Part shown: positions 10,835-19,413 of the stretch, in pieces
Layout of the letters: each line of letters opens with the position of its first letter
Numbering within the stretch: position 1 is the first letter of the stretch
Position numbers and translations under genes: made by a program
Notes under the pieces: generated by a model
The model's input: the letters and a program-made list of their open reading frames with translations, nothing else
Told to the model about the DNA's origin: nothing
Databases searched by the model: none
Assembly (NCBI GenBank): GCA_019421015.1
Contig: JAHZGC010000012.1
Location: 18,470 to 82,469, forward strand
Length of the DNA stretch: 64,000 nucleotides
Direction: 5' to 3'
Origin: Coriobacteriaceae bacterium
GTDB lineage: Bacteria > Actinomycetota > Coriobacteriia > Coriobacteriales > UMGS124

Positions 10835-12264
10835 GCGGCACCTCCCGCCGTAGCCCGAGCGTCGGCGGCACGACGGTCGGCGTCGTTCTGGATCACGATG
10901 GGCGTCACGTCGCCGGCGTTGGCCGCAGCCACGACCGCCTCGATGGACGCTTTGCCGCCTCCCTTGAGATCGCCCGGGTCGTCGTTGTCGGGACGTACAC
11001 CGTCCGCCGCCGCGAGCCGCCTCTCAAAGGTGCCGATGAGCTTGGTGAGGGGCAGCGTGACAATAAGGTAGTAACAGGCGGCCACGATGTAAGGGGTGAT
11101 GTTGCCGGTGCTCGCCGTGAGCGACTTGGAGAACATCATAAGCTCCATGACGCCCACCGAGGCCAACAGGGAGGTGTCCTTGTAAAGCAGGATGAACTCG
11201 CTGGTGGCCGTAGGGATGACGCGGCGCACCGACTGCGGGATGATCACGGAGAACATGGTCTGCGGCCCCGTCATACCCAAGGAGCGGGCCGCCTCGAACT
11301 GGCCCTTGGGAATCGACTGAATGGCGGCCCTAAAGATCTCGCAGAGGTACGCCGAGGAGTTCAGGGCGAGGGCCACCACGCCGAGCACGTAGCTGTTCAC
11401 GTTGATACCGAGCAACGGCAGGCCGAAGAAGTAGATGTAGATCTGCAGGAACAGCGGCGTGCCGCGCACGATGTTCACGTAGAGGCCGGCGATGCCGCGC
11501 ACGATGGCGATGCCGCTCATGCGCATGAACGAAAGCGCGAAACCGATCGGTATGGCGAGGGGAAAGCCGATGCACACGAGCGAGAGCGCGCGCAGCCACC
11601 CGACGAAGAGGTCCGGGACCGCCTGGACGGCCAGCTGAGGGTTGAAGAACAGGCGCAAAAAGGTGTTGGAGTTCCATGCCTCCACCCAAGGCTGCCCGTC
11701 GAGCCACTCGACGATGTTCTCGACCACGCCCTGTTCCTCGATCTGGATACCGGGGGTCTCGGGAAGTGCGATGACCTCGCCGGACCCATCGGTGTAGGAG
11801 AGGCCCATGGTGAACATCATGGTCTCGGCGGGAGGGGCGAGCTTCTGAAGCTCGACGCGGACAAGCAGCCCCGCCTCCACGGGCTCCCCAAAGGTGATGT
11901 CGGCCCCCTGCGAGCTCACCGTAGCCTCGAACGGCACGTTGATGCGGTCGAGGCCGTCGAGCACGGTCACGCGAACCGCCGTGTCGTCGGTGGCAACCGT
12001 GCCTTCGGGGAACGTGAAGTCAAGGGCGGTGAGCTCCTCGCCCTCACCGACCGTTCCCTCCCAGGTGAACCTAGTCGGCTGGCCGCCCAAGACGACGTCT
12101 CCGCTTGAGTTGGTGCCGCGGCCGGTCGTCTTTTCGGTCGTGAGCGCAAGGGCAGGGGCCGCCGCCATAAGCACAGCGAGGACGCACACCGCAAGCGCCC
12201 ACACCAAGCAGGCGACGCGCCCGGGCAACCCCTTGAACCGGCGGGTAAAGGTGGTGATGGTCAT
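10831..12264 (-). CDS. polar amino-acid ABC permease with large N-terminal extracytoplasmic domain
   Basis: A 477-residue protein. Residues 15-40 form a signal-like segment ending APALALT. Residues about 41-205 are hydrophilic and beta-rich without membrane segments. The C-terminal 250 residues are a HisM/GlnP-type permease with the EAA loop ([15 protein letters not shown]). Ordinary family members are 210-230 residues, so the N-terminal domain is an addition. It shows no binding-protein motifs; the binding proteins are separate genes upstream. It may dock a binding protein or contact the cell wall (inference). It overlaps glnQ by 4 bp. Confidence 0.88.
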   Translation of the reverse strand: MTITTFTRRFKGLPGRVACLVWALAVCVLAVLMAAAPALALTTEKTTGRGTNSSGDVVLGGQPTRFTWEGTVGEGEELTALDFTFPEGTVATDDTAVRVTVLDGLDRINVPFEATVSSQGADITFGEPVEAGLLVRVELQKLAPPAETMMFTMGLSYTDGSGEVIALPETPGIQIEEQGVVENIVEWLDGQPWVEAWNSNTFLRLFFNPQLAVQAVPDLFVGWLRALSLVCIGFPLAIPIGFALSFMRMSGIAIVRGIAGLYVNIVRGTPLFLQIYIYFFGLPLLGINVNSYVLGVVALALNSSAYLCEIFRAAIQSIPKGQFEAARSLGMTGPQTMFSVIIPQSVRRVIPTATSEFILLYKDTSLLASVGVMELMMFSKSLTASTGNITPYIVAACYYLIVTLPLTKLIGTFERRLAAADGVRPDNDDPGDLKGGGKASIEAVVAAANAGDVTPIVIQNDADRRAADARATAGGAA

Positions 12265-12334
12265 GCTGGTCGCTTTCTATACGGCTGCGCCCCAGGCGGG
12301 AAGACCCGCTCGGGGCGCAGCTGCCACAGCTCTC

Positions 12335-13270
12335 CTACTTCTTGTCGGCGGCCTTCTCATCCTTCTTGCCGTCATCCTTGGCGGAGTCGGCCTCTGCCTT
12401 CTTGGCCTCCTCCTTCTTGTCGTCGGCCTCGTCGTCGACCGTGAAGTACTTGTCGTAAATCTCCTGGTAGGTGCCGTCGTCCTGGATGGCCTTGAGGCCG
12501 ATGTTGAGGAGTTCGGTCAAGCCGGGGTTCTCCTTGGAGACGGCGATGCCGTACTGCTCGCCGGTGGGGACCGCCTCGATGATCTCGCAGGTGTCGTAGG
12601 AGCTCTCGAGCAGCTCCACGGCCACGGGCAGGTCGATGACCACCGCGTCGGCCTTGCCGGCCTGCAGGGCGGCAAGGGCAGCCGGTGCCTCGTCGAAGGC
12701 CGTCACCGTGGCGCCGGAGATGTTCTCCTTGGCCCAGGCCTCGCCGGTTGTGCCCGACTGGACGGCGATGTTCTTGCCCTCCAGGTCGTCGACGGAGGCA
12801 TAGCCGCTGTCCTTGAGCACGGTCACCGACTGGTTGGAGTCGAAGTAGGGGTCGGTGAAGTCAACGGTGTCCTCGCGCTCGGGGTCGATGGTGATGGCCG
12901 AGACCGCCACGTCGACCGTGCCGCCGGTGGCGACCAGGGCGCACAGCGTGTCGAACTTGAGGGGCGAGTGGTACTCGCACTCAAGGCCCACCACGTCGCA
13001 GATGGCCGTCAGGATCTCGAACTCGAAGCCCGCGGCCTTCTCGCCGTCGAGGTAGGTGAAGGGGGGATAGTCGCAGTCGGAACCGACGATGAGCTTGCCC
13101 TCCTCGATGAGCTTGGGCTCGTCCTCGGTGGTCAGGTCGACCTCTGCGGCTTTCTTGTCGTCGGCAGCCAGGGCAACCTGAGCAAGGCCAAGGCTGGCCA
13201 AAGACCCTGCGGCAAGGGCGACGAAGGAGCGGCGCGAAAGCGATGCGGTGAGACTCGTAGACATGGGCAT
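12335..13270 (-). CDS. amino-acid ABC substrate-binding protein with Lys/Glu-rich tail
   Basis: A 311-residue family 3 solute-binding protein. The Tat signal is SRRSFVALAAG with a cleavage-like AQVALAAD and no lipobox cysteine. The fold begins LIVGSDCDYPPFTY, and includes GFEFEILTAICD and IAVQSGTTGEAWA. The last 30 residues are almost all Lys, Glu, Asp and Ala, unlike the upstream paralogue; they could tether the protein by charge (inference). Start 13270 follows GGAG. It lies 156 bp after the other binding-protein gene and 70 bp before the permease. Confidence 0.92.
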   Translation of the reverse strand: MPMSTSLTASLSRRSFVALAAGSLASLGLAQVALAADDKKAAEVDLTTEDEPKLIEEGKLIVGSDCDYPPFTYLDGEKAAGFEFEILTAICDVVGLECEYHSPLKFDTLCALVATGGTVDVAVSAITIDPEREDTVDFTDPYFDSNQSVTVLKDSGYASVDDLEGKNIAVQSGTTGEAWAKENISGATVTAFDEAPAALAALQAGKADAVVIDLPVAVELLESSYDTCEIIEAVPTGEQYGIAVSKENPGLTELLNIGLKAIQDDGTYQEIYDKYFTVDDEADDKKEEAKKAEADSAKDDGKKDEKAADKK

Positions 13271-13294
13271 AGCCGGACTCCAATCTAAAAGGAC

Positions 13295-13320
13295 TCGCCG
13301 GGCCCTGCTGAGCCCGGCGA
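13295..13320 (-). terminator. hairpin between the two binding-protein genes
   Basis: TCGCCGGGC/GCCCGGCGA stem followed on the minus strand by CCTTTTAG. It could end or attenuate transcription from the upstream binding-protein gene, or protect its mRNA. Confidence 0.6.
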
Positions 13321-13426
13321 TACATCAAAGGCTATGGTACTCCATACGAACGGGAGCTTTGGCGACAAAACCGCAGATTTGCATAAACGGGCGTTTTGAT
13401 TACACCGTCATGCATCTCTGTTGGAA

Positions 13427-14314
13427 TTACTCCTTACCGCTGATGTACTCCTCGTAGAGATTGTCGACCGTGCCGTTCTCGACCTCCGTGGCAAGGGCCT
13501 CGTCAAGGGCGGACAAAAGCGCGGGGTTGTCTTTGGACACGGCCATGGCGTACTGCTCCCCCGTCGGGATCTCCTCTACTATCTCGCACTCGGGGTAGGC
13601 GTTGGCAATCATGTACTGGGAGATGGGAAGGTCCTGGCACACGGCGTCGACCTTGCCCGCCACCAGGGCGGCAAACGCCGAGCTCTGGTCGTCAAAGGGG
13701 GTGATGGTGGCGTCGGGCATGTTCTCCTTGGCCCACTCCTCGCCGGTGGTTCCGGACTGGACGCCGATGACCTTGTCGGCCAGGTCGTCGCGACCGGCAT
13801 ACCCGCTGTCTTTGAGAACGGCGATCGACTGGTTGGAGTCGCAGTACGCCTCGGTGAAGTCGACCTCCTCCATACGGGCGTCGGTCACGGTGATGGAGGA
13901 GACGGCCACGTCCATCTTGCCGCCCGCCACGATCGAGGGGACCAAGGTGTCGAACTTCTGGGGCGGCAGGAAGTTGAGCTCCAGGCCCATCTCGTCGCAC
14001 ATGGCCTTGAGCAGGTCGTACTCAAAGCCCACGGGCTGTTCCCCTTCCATCCAGATAAACGGCGGGTAGTCGCAGTCAGAGCCGACGGTAAGCTTGCCGG
14101 GAATCACGAGACCCAGGGGGTTGTCGTCGGAGGCTTGAGGGGCGGCGGCGTCCGCGCCGTCGGAAGCGTCCTTCACGGCGTCTGCAGCGGGGGCGGCGGG
14201 CTCCTCCTTCTTGGCGGCGTCATCGGCACCGCAGCCGGAGAGCGCGGCTACCGCCCCCAGCGAGGAGAGCGCAAGGGCGGAGATAAAGAACCGGCGGGAG
14301 ACAGAAGGCTGCAT
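13427..14314 (-). CDS. amino-acid ABC substrate-binding lipoprotein
   Basis: A 295-residue family 3 binding protein paralogous to the next gene: shared GSDCDYPPF, GVQSGTTGEEWAKEN and PTGEQYAMAVSKDNP. The signal carries both a twin-arginine motif (SRRFFIS, residues 6-12) and lipobox LSGC with Cys28, so it should be a Tat-exported lipoprotein. A short acidic/Ala linker follows. Start 14314 follows AAAGGAG. Upstream is an AT-rich region with a GTAAC/GTTAC palindrome. It probably shares the downstream permease and ATPase. Confidence 0.93.
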   Translation of the reverse strand: MQPSVSRRFFISALALSSLGAVAALSGCGADDAAKKEEPAAPAADAVKDASDGADAAAPQASDDNPLGLVIPGKLTVGSDCDYPPFIWMEGEQPVGFEYDLLKAMCDEMGLELNFLPPQKFDTLVPSIVAGGKMDVAVSSITVTDARMEEVDFTEAYCDSNQSIAVLKDSGYAGRDDLADKVIGVQSGTTGEEWAKENMPDATITPFDDQSSAFAALVAGKVDAVCQDLPISQYMIANAYPECEIVEEIPTGEQYAMAVSKDNPALLSALDEALATEVENGTVDNLYEEYISGKE

Positions 14315-14343
14315 GAATGCTCCTTTGACAGGCATATGAATGG

Positions 14344-14356
14344 GTAACATGGTTAC
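14344..14356. promoter_or_regulatory. GTAAC-N3-GTTAC palindrome, possible operator
   Basis: A perfect 5-base inverted repeat with spacer ATG, 30 bp before the binding-protein start and inside an AT-rich stretch (about 14340-14440) unusual for this window. The regulator is unknown. Confidence 0.35.
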
Positions 14357-14433
14357 AATAATTCACTCAAATGCATAAAATATGGTCTATATCCCAAACA
14401 ATAAAATATCCATGGATCATATACGAACACGAA

Positions 14434-14473
14434 ACAAAAAAGCCCCCCGCGCGCCAGAAGGCTGCGGGGAGCC
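14434..14473 (-). terminator. terminator of the class I aldolase gene
   Basis: GCTCCCCGC/GCGGGGGGC stem with an inner GCC/GGC pair, followed by TTTTTTG on the minus strand, 25 bases past the stop. Confidence 0.88.
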
Positions 14474-14497
14474 GGAGAAAAACCGTTGCACAAGACG

Positions 14498-15445
14498 CTA
14501 CTTCACGTCGGCGAGGGAAAACCCGTCGATGCCCTTGAAGACGTCCATGGCCTCCTGGACGTCGTAGTCGGCCAAGGTGATGGCGCTGATGGCCTTGGTA
14601 AGGCGGACGGCCTCGTCGAGGGAGCGCTGGTGGATGTTGCGGCCGGTGGCATTGCCACAGGCGCCGCCCACGTGGATCTGTTCCCAGAGCTGAGTCAGGA
14701 ACGTCTCGGCATCGACGGTGGAGCCGCCGGCACAGACCAGGCCGGTGCGGCCGGCGGCCACGGAGGCGCGCTTGAGCAGCTCGGCCGAGGTCGCCCCCTC
14801 GCCCTTGGGAGGGTTCACCTTGACGAAGTCGGCACCCAGGCAGAGCGCGCATCCGGCAGCGCCGGCGATCAGGTCGGCGTCCTTCTCGGCCGTGACGGCC
14901 TTGCCGCGCGGGTAGATCCAGAGCACGACGAGCAGGCCGTTGGCGTGGGCCTCGGCGATGAGCTGCCCGGCTTCGGCGACCATCTGGGCCTCGAACTCAC
15001 TGCCAAGGTAGATGGTGTAGCCGAGACCGACCACGTTCACGCCGGCGTCGCGCATGTCGAGCACGGCCTCAAGGTCGGAGAGCATGGGCGAATAGGGGTC
15101 GGCCTGCTTGGTCCCGACGATGTTGGTCTTGGAGTTCATCTTGACGAGGTAGTTGATGTTCGGATAGTCCTCGGCATACCGGGCGATCAAGCCGCGCTGG
15201 CCGGCGAGCACGCCGATGACGCCCTGCTCACCGATCTTAAAGAGATGCTCCGGGTCGGCGTCGGCCGGGTCGATGCCCTCGCCGAAGAAGTCGGCGTTGA
15301 GGTGCTCGAACTTCTGGTCGCAGGCAAAGAGCATAAGGCGGCCGGTACCCTGGGTTGCGGCCATATAGTTGTCGCGGTAGACGTCCTTGAACTCGGGCAT
15401 GACGTCGAGCGGTACACGCACGTCTTCGCGGGTAATTTTGGGCAT
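14498..15445 (-). CDS. class I fructose-bisphosphate aldolase (DeoC/FbaB-type)
   Basis: A 315-residue aldolase of the DeoC/LacD superfamily, the archaeal-type class I enzyme that cleaves fructose-1,6-bisphosphate to dihydroxyacetone phosphate and glyceraldehyde-3-phosphate. The Schiff-base lysine is expected in DFVKVNPPK. Other marks are LFACDQKFEHLN near the N-terminus, WIYPRGKAV and the phosphate loop CAGGSTVDAE. Start 15445 follows GAGGAGG. It is monocistronic, with a -10-like TATAGT about 80 bp upstream and a strong terminator. A related activity such as 2-amino-3,7-dideoxyheptulosonate synthase is less likely. Confidence 0.85.
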   Translation of the reverse strand: MPKITREDVRVPLDVMPEFKDVYRDNYMAATQGTGRLMLFACDQKFEHLNADFFGEGIDPADADPEHLFKIGEQGVIGVLAGQRGLIARYAEDYPNINYLVKMNSKTNIVGTKQADPYSPMLSDLEAVLDMRDAGVNVVGLGYTIYLGSEFEAQMVAEAGQLIAEAHANGLLVVLWIYPRGKAVTAEKDADLIAGAAGCALCLGADFVKVNPPKGEGATSAELLKRASVAAGRTGLVCAGGSTVDAETFLTQLWEQIHVGGACGNATGRNIHQRSLDEAVRLTKAISAITLADYDVQEAMDVFKGIDGFSLADVK

Positions 15446-15652
15446 AGGTTTCCTCCTCTAAGACAACCCCGTAACAGAGACCGGCTGCCCGACGGGCCGC
15501 CGTGATGCACACGTATCGTGGTGACTATAGGTTACATGCTGTCGGCGGCACCCAGGGCCGCACGGAGACGGTCGTGCAAAAACAGCGGAAGACGGCATAG
15601 AGAACCGCCGAAGCAAGGCACCGCCGCACCCCACAAGTGTTCAGGGCACCCC

Positions 15653-16444
15653 CTACTGCTCCTCCATCCTCGCCACGACCGTCTGCCTCTGGGTCACGTT
15701 GCCGCGAAACACGCCGATGTCGAGCATGCAGTCGCCGTAGTCGCGCCCGTTCGAGATCTTCACATAGTCGTCGTTCACCGCCCTGTTGTGCGTCGGGTCG
15801 AGGCTCCACCACCTGCCCGCCTGGTAGACCTCGACCCAGGCGTGGGTGGCCCCCTCCCCGATCAAAAGGCCGGCCACATAGCGCGCCATGACGCCGAGCT
15901 TGCGGCAACAGGCTATAAGTATGTGGGCGTAGTCCTGGCAGACGCCTCGGCCGCCGGCCAAAGCCTGCTCGGCCGTGGTGCGCACGCTGGTCACGCCGGG
16001 AACGTACTCGAAGCGCTCAAAAAGCACGTTCATCATATAGGTTGCGATCTCCAGCGGGGACTGCACCCGCGGGTTGTGGCGCAAACCGTCGCGCGCCTCC
16101 TGCACCAGGGCGTCTATGGCCGGACCAGGGCGCGTGAACGCCGAAGGGTAGCGGTAGAGGGGCTTGTAGGGCATGGCCTTCTGACGGTCGTGGTCCACGA
16201 AGGCGATCGCGCGAACCGTCCATGAAAACGAGCGGTGGGGCTCGATGAGGTGGCCCACCACAATCTGGTTAAAGAAGCTGTCGACCTCGCGGGCGTGCCA
16301 GGCGTCGGGCTCGATCTCCAGAGTGAGGCTGTGGATCTGCTGCTGGTGGTTCTCTTGGGGCAGGCAGCGCAGCAAAAAATGATGGTCGACGACGGGCCCC
16401 GAGAACTCGAGGCTCGTCGTATAGTCGATGGTTAGCTTCTTCAC
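15653..16444 (-). CDS. transglutaminase-like cysteine protease family protein
   Basis: A 263-residue protein with an N-terminal beta region and a transglutaminase-like domain. The catalytic triad is visible: Cys in GGRGVCQDYAH, His in GATHAWVEV, Asp in WSLDPTHN. Start is GTG at 16444 after GGAG, 24 bases from the alpha-E gene stop. It is third in a three-gene set with an alpha-E protein and a circularly permuted ATP-grasp protein. This conserved trio is proposed to make and break peptide-like amide bonds. The substrate is unknown. Confidence 0.88.
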   Translation of the reverse strand: MKKLTIDYTTSLEFSGPVVDHHFLLRCLPQENHQQQIHSLTLEIEPDAWHAREVDSFFNQIVVGHLIEPHRSFSWTVRAIAFVDHDRQKAMPYKPLYRYPSAFTRPGPAIDALVQEARDGLRHNPRVQSPLEIATYMMNVLFERFEYVPGVTSVRTTAEQALAGGRGVCQDYAHILIACCRKLGVMARYVAGLLIGEGATHAWVEVYQAGRWWSLDPTHNRAVNDDYVKISNGRDYGDCMLDIGVFRGNVTQRQTVVARMEEQ

Positions 16445-16468
16445 TGACGACTCCGGATCGGCAAAACG

Positions 16469-17197
16469 TTACGACTCGACGGCGGTTCCGGCCACAAGGG
16501 CGTTTCCGTCGCCGTCGACGGCCGGCACCGGCGCAACGGACCGCACGCGGTCCACCAGCGAATCTGAGTATCCCCGCAGTGCCATGGCGTCGGCGACCGA
16601 GCCCACGGCCCCGCTTAAAATTCCACGGGCCCGCTCAGGCAACGCGCTGAGATAGAAGTCGAGGCGCACCACCGGAGACCTGAAGGCGTCCTCGTCCCGC
16701 TTGAACCTCGAGAAGAGGTCGAGACGCTCAAGGTACTTGCCCGCCATGACAAAGGCCTTGACCTCGGTGGCAGAGTCGCCGTCTTCGAGGGCGCCCCAGA
16801 AGGTGGGCAGGTAGGCTCCCGCGGTGCGCGGGGCGTCGATGCGCGCGACGGCGGTCTTGGCGGGCCGCAGCTTGTGGTGCGCCCGCTCGACGTAGGCCAG
16901 GGTGTCGGTGCCGATCTCGGGCCGGAGCATCACCGCGTTGTCGAAGGCGGCGTTCATGCTCGCGCACACCGAGTTGGGGTTGCTCTTGCTGTAGAGAAAG
17001 TCCCAGAGGAACGACTCGAAGTCGCTCATGTCGGCGTCGAGGTCGAGCGCATCGCTGAACACGCGGAAGCGTTCGGGCTCGTGGTCGAGGCACGTGTCGT
17101 AGAACGGGAAGAACGTCTTGAGGGTCGTGAAGACGCGTTCGGTGTAGCGGCCGAGCCACCAGAGCGAGTCGACCTTGCTTAGAGTGACGATACCCAT
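16469..17197 (-). CDS. alpha-E domain-containing protein (DUF403)
   Basis: A 242-residue, mostly helical protein. The N-terminus LSKVDSLWWLGRYTERV is characteristic of the alpha-E (DUF403) family, which is almost always found next to a circularly permuted ATP-grasp protein and a transglutaminase-like protein, as here. No enzymatic motif is known; a partner or adaptor role is likely. Its ATG lies inside the 3' end of the ATP-grasp gene (19-bp overlap), indicating translational coupling. Confidence 0.88.
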   Translation of the reverse strand: MGIVTLSKVDSLWWLGRYTERVFTTLKTFFPFYDTCLDHEPERFRVFSDALDLDADMSDFESFLWDFLYSKSNPNSVCASMNAAFDNAVMLRPEIGTDTLAYVERAHHKLRPAKTAVARIDAPRTAGAYLPTFWGALEDGDSATEVKAFVMAGKYLERLDLFSRFKRDEDAFRSPVVRLDFYLSALPERARGILSGAVGSVADAMALRGYSDSLVDRVRSVAPVPAVDGDGNALVAGTAVES

Positions 17198-18522
17198 GTG
17201 TCTTTGAATCCCCCTCCCTGGGACGAGTTGACGATCATCGAGCCCTCCGTGCGCGAGTAGCGGGTAAGGCCGCTGCGCCAGACCTTGGTCTCCTTGCCCG
17301 AGAGCACAAAGGCGCGCAGGTCGGCCATGCGCCGACAGGGGCTTCCGTCCTCGTCGACGGCCGGCAGCGAGCGGAAGTTGACGACCTCCTGGGCGATGAA
17401 GCGCCGAGGCTCCGCGGCGACGGCCGCCCGCAGGTTCTCGAGCTCGTCCTCCTCAAGCTTGCTGCCGAAGACGACGCCGTAGCCCCCCGCCTCGGCCACG
17501 TCTTTGATGACGAGGCGGTCGAGGTTCTCCATGACATAGGCCATGTCGTCGGGGAAGATGGGGAGGTAGGTGGGGGCGTTGTCGAGGATCGGCTGCTCGT
17601 TAAGGTAGTAATGGATCATGGCGGGGACGAAGTAGTAGATGCCTTTGTCGTCGGCCACGCCGTTGCCGGGGGCGTTCACGAGCGCCACGTTGCCGGCGCG
17701 GTAGGCGCTTATGAGGTTCGGCACGCCGATGAGAGAGTCCGGGTTGAAGTAGAACGGGTCGAGGAACTCGTCGGAGATACGCCGGTAGACGGCCCCGACC
17801 TGGTGCTTCTCCCCTAGGTAGTCGATGAAGTAGAGCTTTTCGTTCTCGACCACCAGATCGTCGGGGAAGGCAAGGCTGGCGCCGACCTTCTCGGCAAGGT
17901 AGCTGTGCTCGAAGAAGGCGGCGTTATAGCGGCCCGGGGTCAAGACGACGGGGATGCCCTCGCAGCCCACAAAATCAAGCGACTCACGGAGCAGTTCCGG
18001 GTAGGCGCGGTTGTCAAGAACCCGGTGGGCGCGGAAGATCTCGGGGTTGACACGACGCTCGATGTCGCGGACGGCGAGCGGGTAGCTGGCCCCCGACGGG
18101 ATGCGCAGGTTGTCCTCAAGGATGTACCAGGTGCCGTCCTCAGCCTGCACCAGGTCCTCTCCCGCGATGTGGGCGTAGATGCCGCCGGGAGGCGTGACGC
18201 CGTTGACCTGGGGCAGGTAGCCGCTCGAAGAGTAGATGAAGTCCTCGGGGATAACGCCGTCGCGCACGATCTCCTTGTCGGAATAGATGTCGCGCAAAAA
18301 GGCGTTCAATGCGTCGACGCGTTGGATGAGCCCGCGCTCCAGGTGCGCGAAGTCGTCGGCCCCGATGATGCGGGGGATCGGGTCGTAGGGGAAGAGCTGC
18401 TCATGGAACTCCCCCTGCTTGTAGATGCCGAACCGCACGCCGTTGCGCGCCAGTTCGCGGTTGATGCCGGCCCGGCGCTCGATGAGCTCCTTGAGGTCGA
18501 CATACGGGTCAAGCCTATGCAT
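17179..18522 (-). CDS. circularly permuted ATP-grasp type 2 protein (DUF404/DUF407)
   Basis: A 448-residue protein of the circularly permuted ATP-grasp family, thought to ligate a carboxylate to an amine using ATP. Visible segments are NGVRFGIYKQGEFHEQ near the N-terminus, WYILEDNLRIPSGASYP in the middle and VIKDVAEAGGYGVVFG with FIAQEVVNF in the C-terminal half. Start 18522 follows GAAAGGGG; the longer reading frame has no ribosome site. It is first in the ATP-grasp, alpha-E, transglutaminase set. The 222 bp upstream (18523-18744) presumably hold its promoter; no clear hexamers were found there. Confidence 0.9.
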   Translation of the reverse strand: MHRLDPYVDLKELIERRAGINRELARNGVRFGIYKQGEFHEQLFPYDPIPRIIGADDFAHLERGLIQRVDALNAFLRDIYSDKEIVRDGVIPEDFIYSSSGYLPQVNGVTPPGGIYAHIAGEDLVQAEDGTWYILEDNLRIPSGASYPLAVRDIERRVNPEIFRAHRVLDNRAYPELLRESLDFVGCEGIPVVLTPGRYNAAFFEHSYLAEKVGASLAFPDDLVVENEKLYFIDYLGEKHQVGAVYRRISDEFLDPFYFNPDSLIGVPNLISAYRAGNVALVNAPGNGVADDKGIYYFVPAMIHYYLNEQPILDNAPTYLPIFPDDMAYVMENLDRLVIKDVAEAGGYGVVFGSKLEEDELENLRAAVAAEPRRFIAQEVVNFRSLPAVDEDGSPCRRMADLRAFVLSGKETKVWRSGLTRYSRTEGSMIVNSSQGGGFKDTWVSSL

Positions 18523-18744
18523 GGCAAAACCCCTTTCCGTCAATGGGCCAAGTGCGTGCCGGTGCGGCGATGCACGGGGTGCATCGTAGCACGGGCGGCG
18601 CCGCAGGTCGGTGTCGCGGAAGGTATTATCAACGGGATGGAAACGCTCGGACGGCCGCACGGGTGGGCAATCGGCGGGCGGAAGCAGGCTGGGAGACACG
18701 AAGCAGGAACGAACCAAGGCACCAAAACCTGCGCCGCATGCCCG

Positions 18745-19413
18745 CTACCCCCGCATCGCATGGCGCAGGAACGGGTTTTCCCGCAGCTCCTCCCCTATGG
18801 TGCTCGCAGGGCCATGACCGGGGTAGACGCGCGTCTCGGGCGGCAGGGTCCCGAGCCTGGCCAGCGACGCAAACAGCGCTCCTTGGTCGCCGCCGAGCAG
18901 GTCGGTGCGGCCGGCGGAGCCCGCGAACAGGGTGTCGCCCGTGAACGCCAGGCCATGCTCGGCATCGAAGTAGGTCACGCCGCCCGGCGTGTGCCCCGGG
19001 GTGGCGACCACCTTGAAGCGCAGCTTGCCGACCTCCACGGTATCGCCGTCGTGCAGCCCCAGGGCCGGCTCCGACCCCACGCGCACCCGGCGGCCGAAGT
19101 CCCGAGCCGAGGCGTCTAAGGAGGCCTGGAGCCCCGCGGCGTCGACCGCCCCCAAGGTCCAGCCGCTGCGCGATTGGGCAACAAGCTCGTCCACGGCGCC
19201 CACGTGGTCAAAGTGGTTGTGCGTGACCAGCACCAGGCTCACCGGCCGCCCCGCAAGCGACCGCACGATGGCCGCCGCGTCGTCGCCGGGGTCGACGACG
19301 ACCACGCCGCCCGCGCCGTCGTCCACCAGGTAGCAGTTGGTCCCCAAGGCCCCCACGGGCACCGTCGCGACCGTACCGGCGGGGGCGCTCCGCTTGAAAT
19401 GCTTACCGTCCAC
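18745..19413 (-). CDS. MBL-fold metallo-hydrolase, glyoxalase II-like
   Basis: A 222-residue metallo-beta-lactamase fold protein with the metal ligands THNHFDHVG, the Asp-region DPGDD, ATPGHTPGG, FTGDTLFAGSAGR and YPGHGP. This set matches hydroxyacylglutathione-hydrolase-like proteins often linked with rel in Gram-positives. Start is GTG at 19413 after GAGAGGAAG, overlapping the rel gene end by 11 bp. Thioester hydrolysis or methylglyoxal detoxification is plausible. It is last in the secD-secF-recJ-rel run. Confidence 0.9.
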   Translation of the reverse strand: MDGKHFKRSAPAGTVATVPVGALGTNCYLVDDGAGGVVVVDPGDDAAAIVRSLAGRPVSLVLVTHNHFDHVGAVDELVAQSRSGWTLGAVDAAGLQASLDASARDFGRRVRVGSEPALGLHDGDTVEVGKLRFKVVATPGHTPGGVTYFDAEHGLAFTGDTLFAGSAGRTDLLGGDQGALFASLARLGTLPPETRVYPGHGPASTIGEELRENPFLRHAMRG

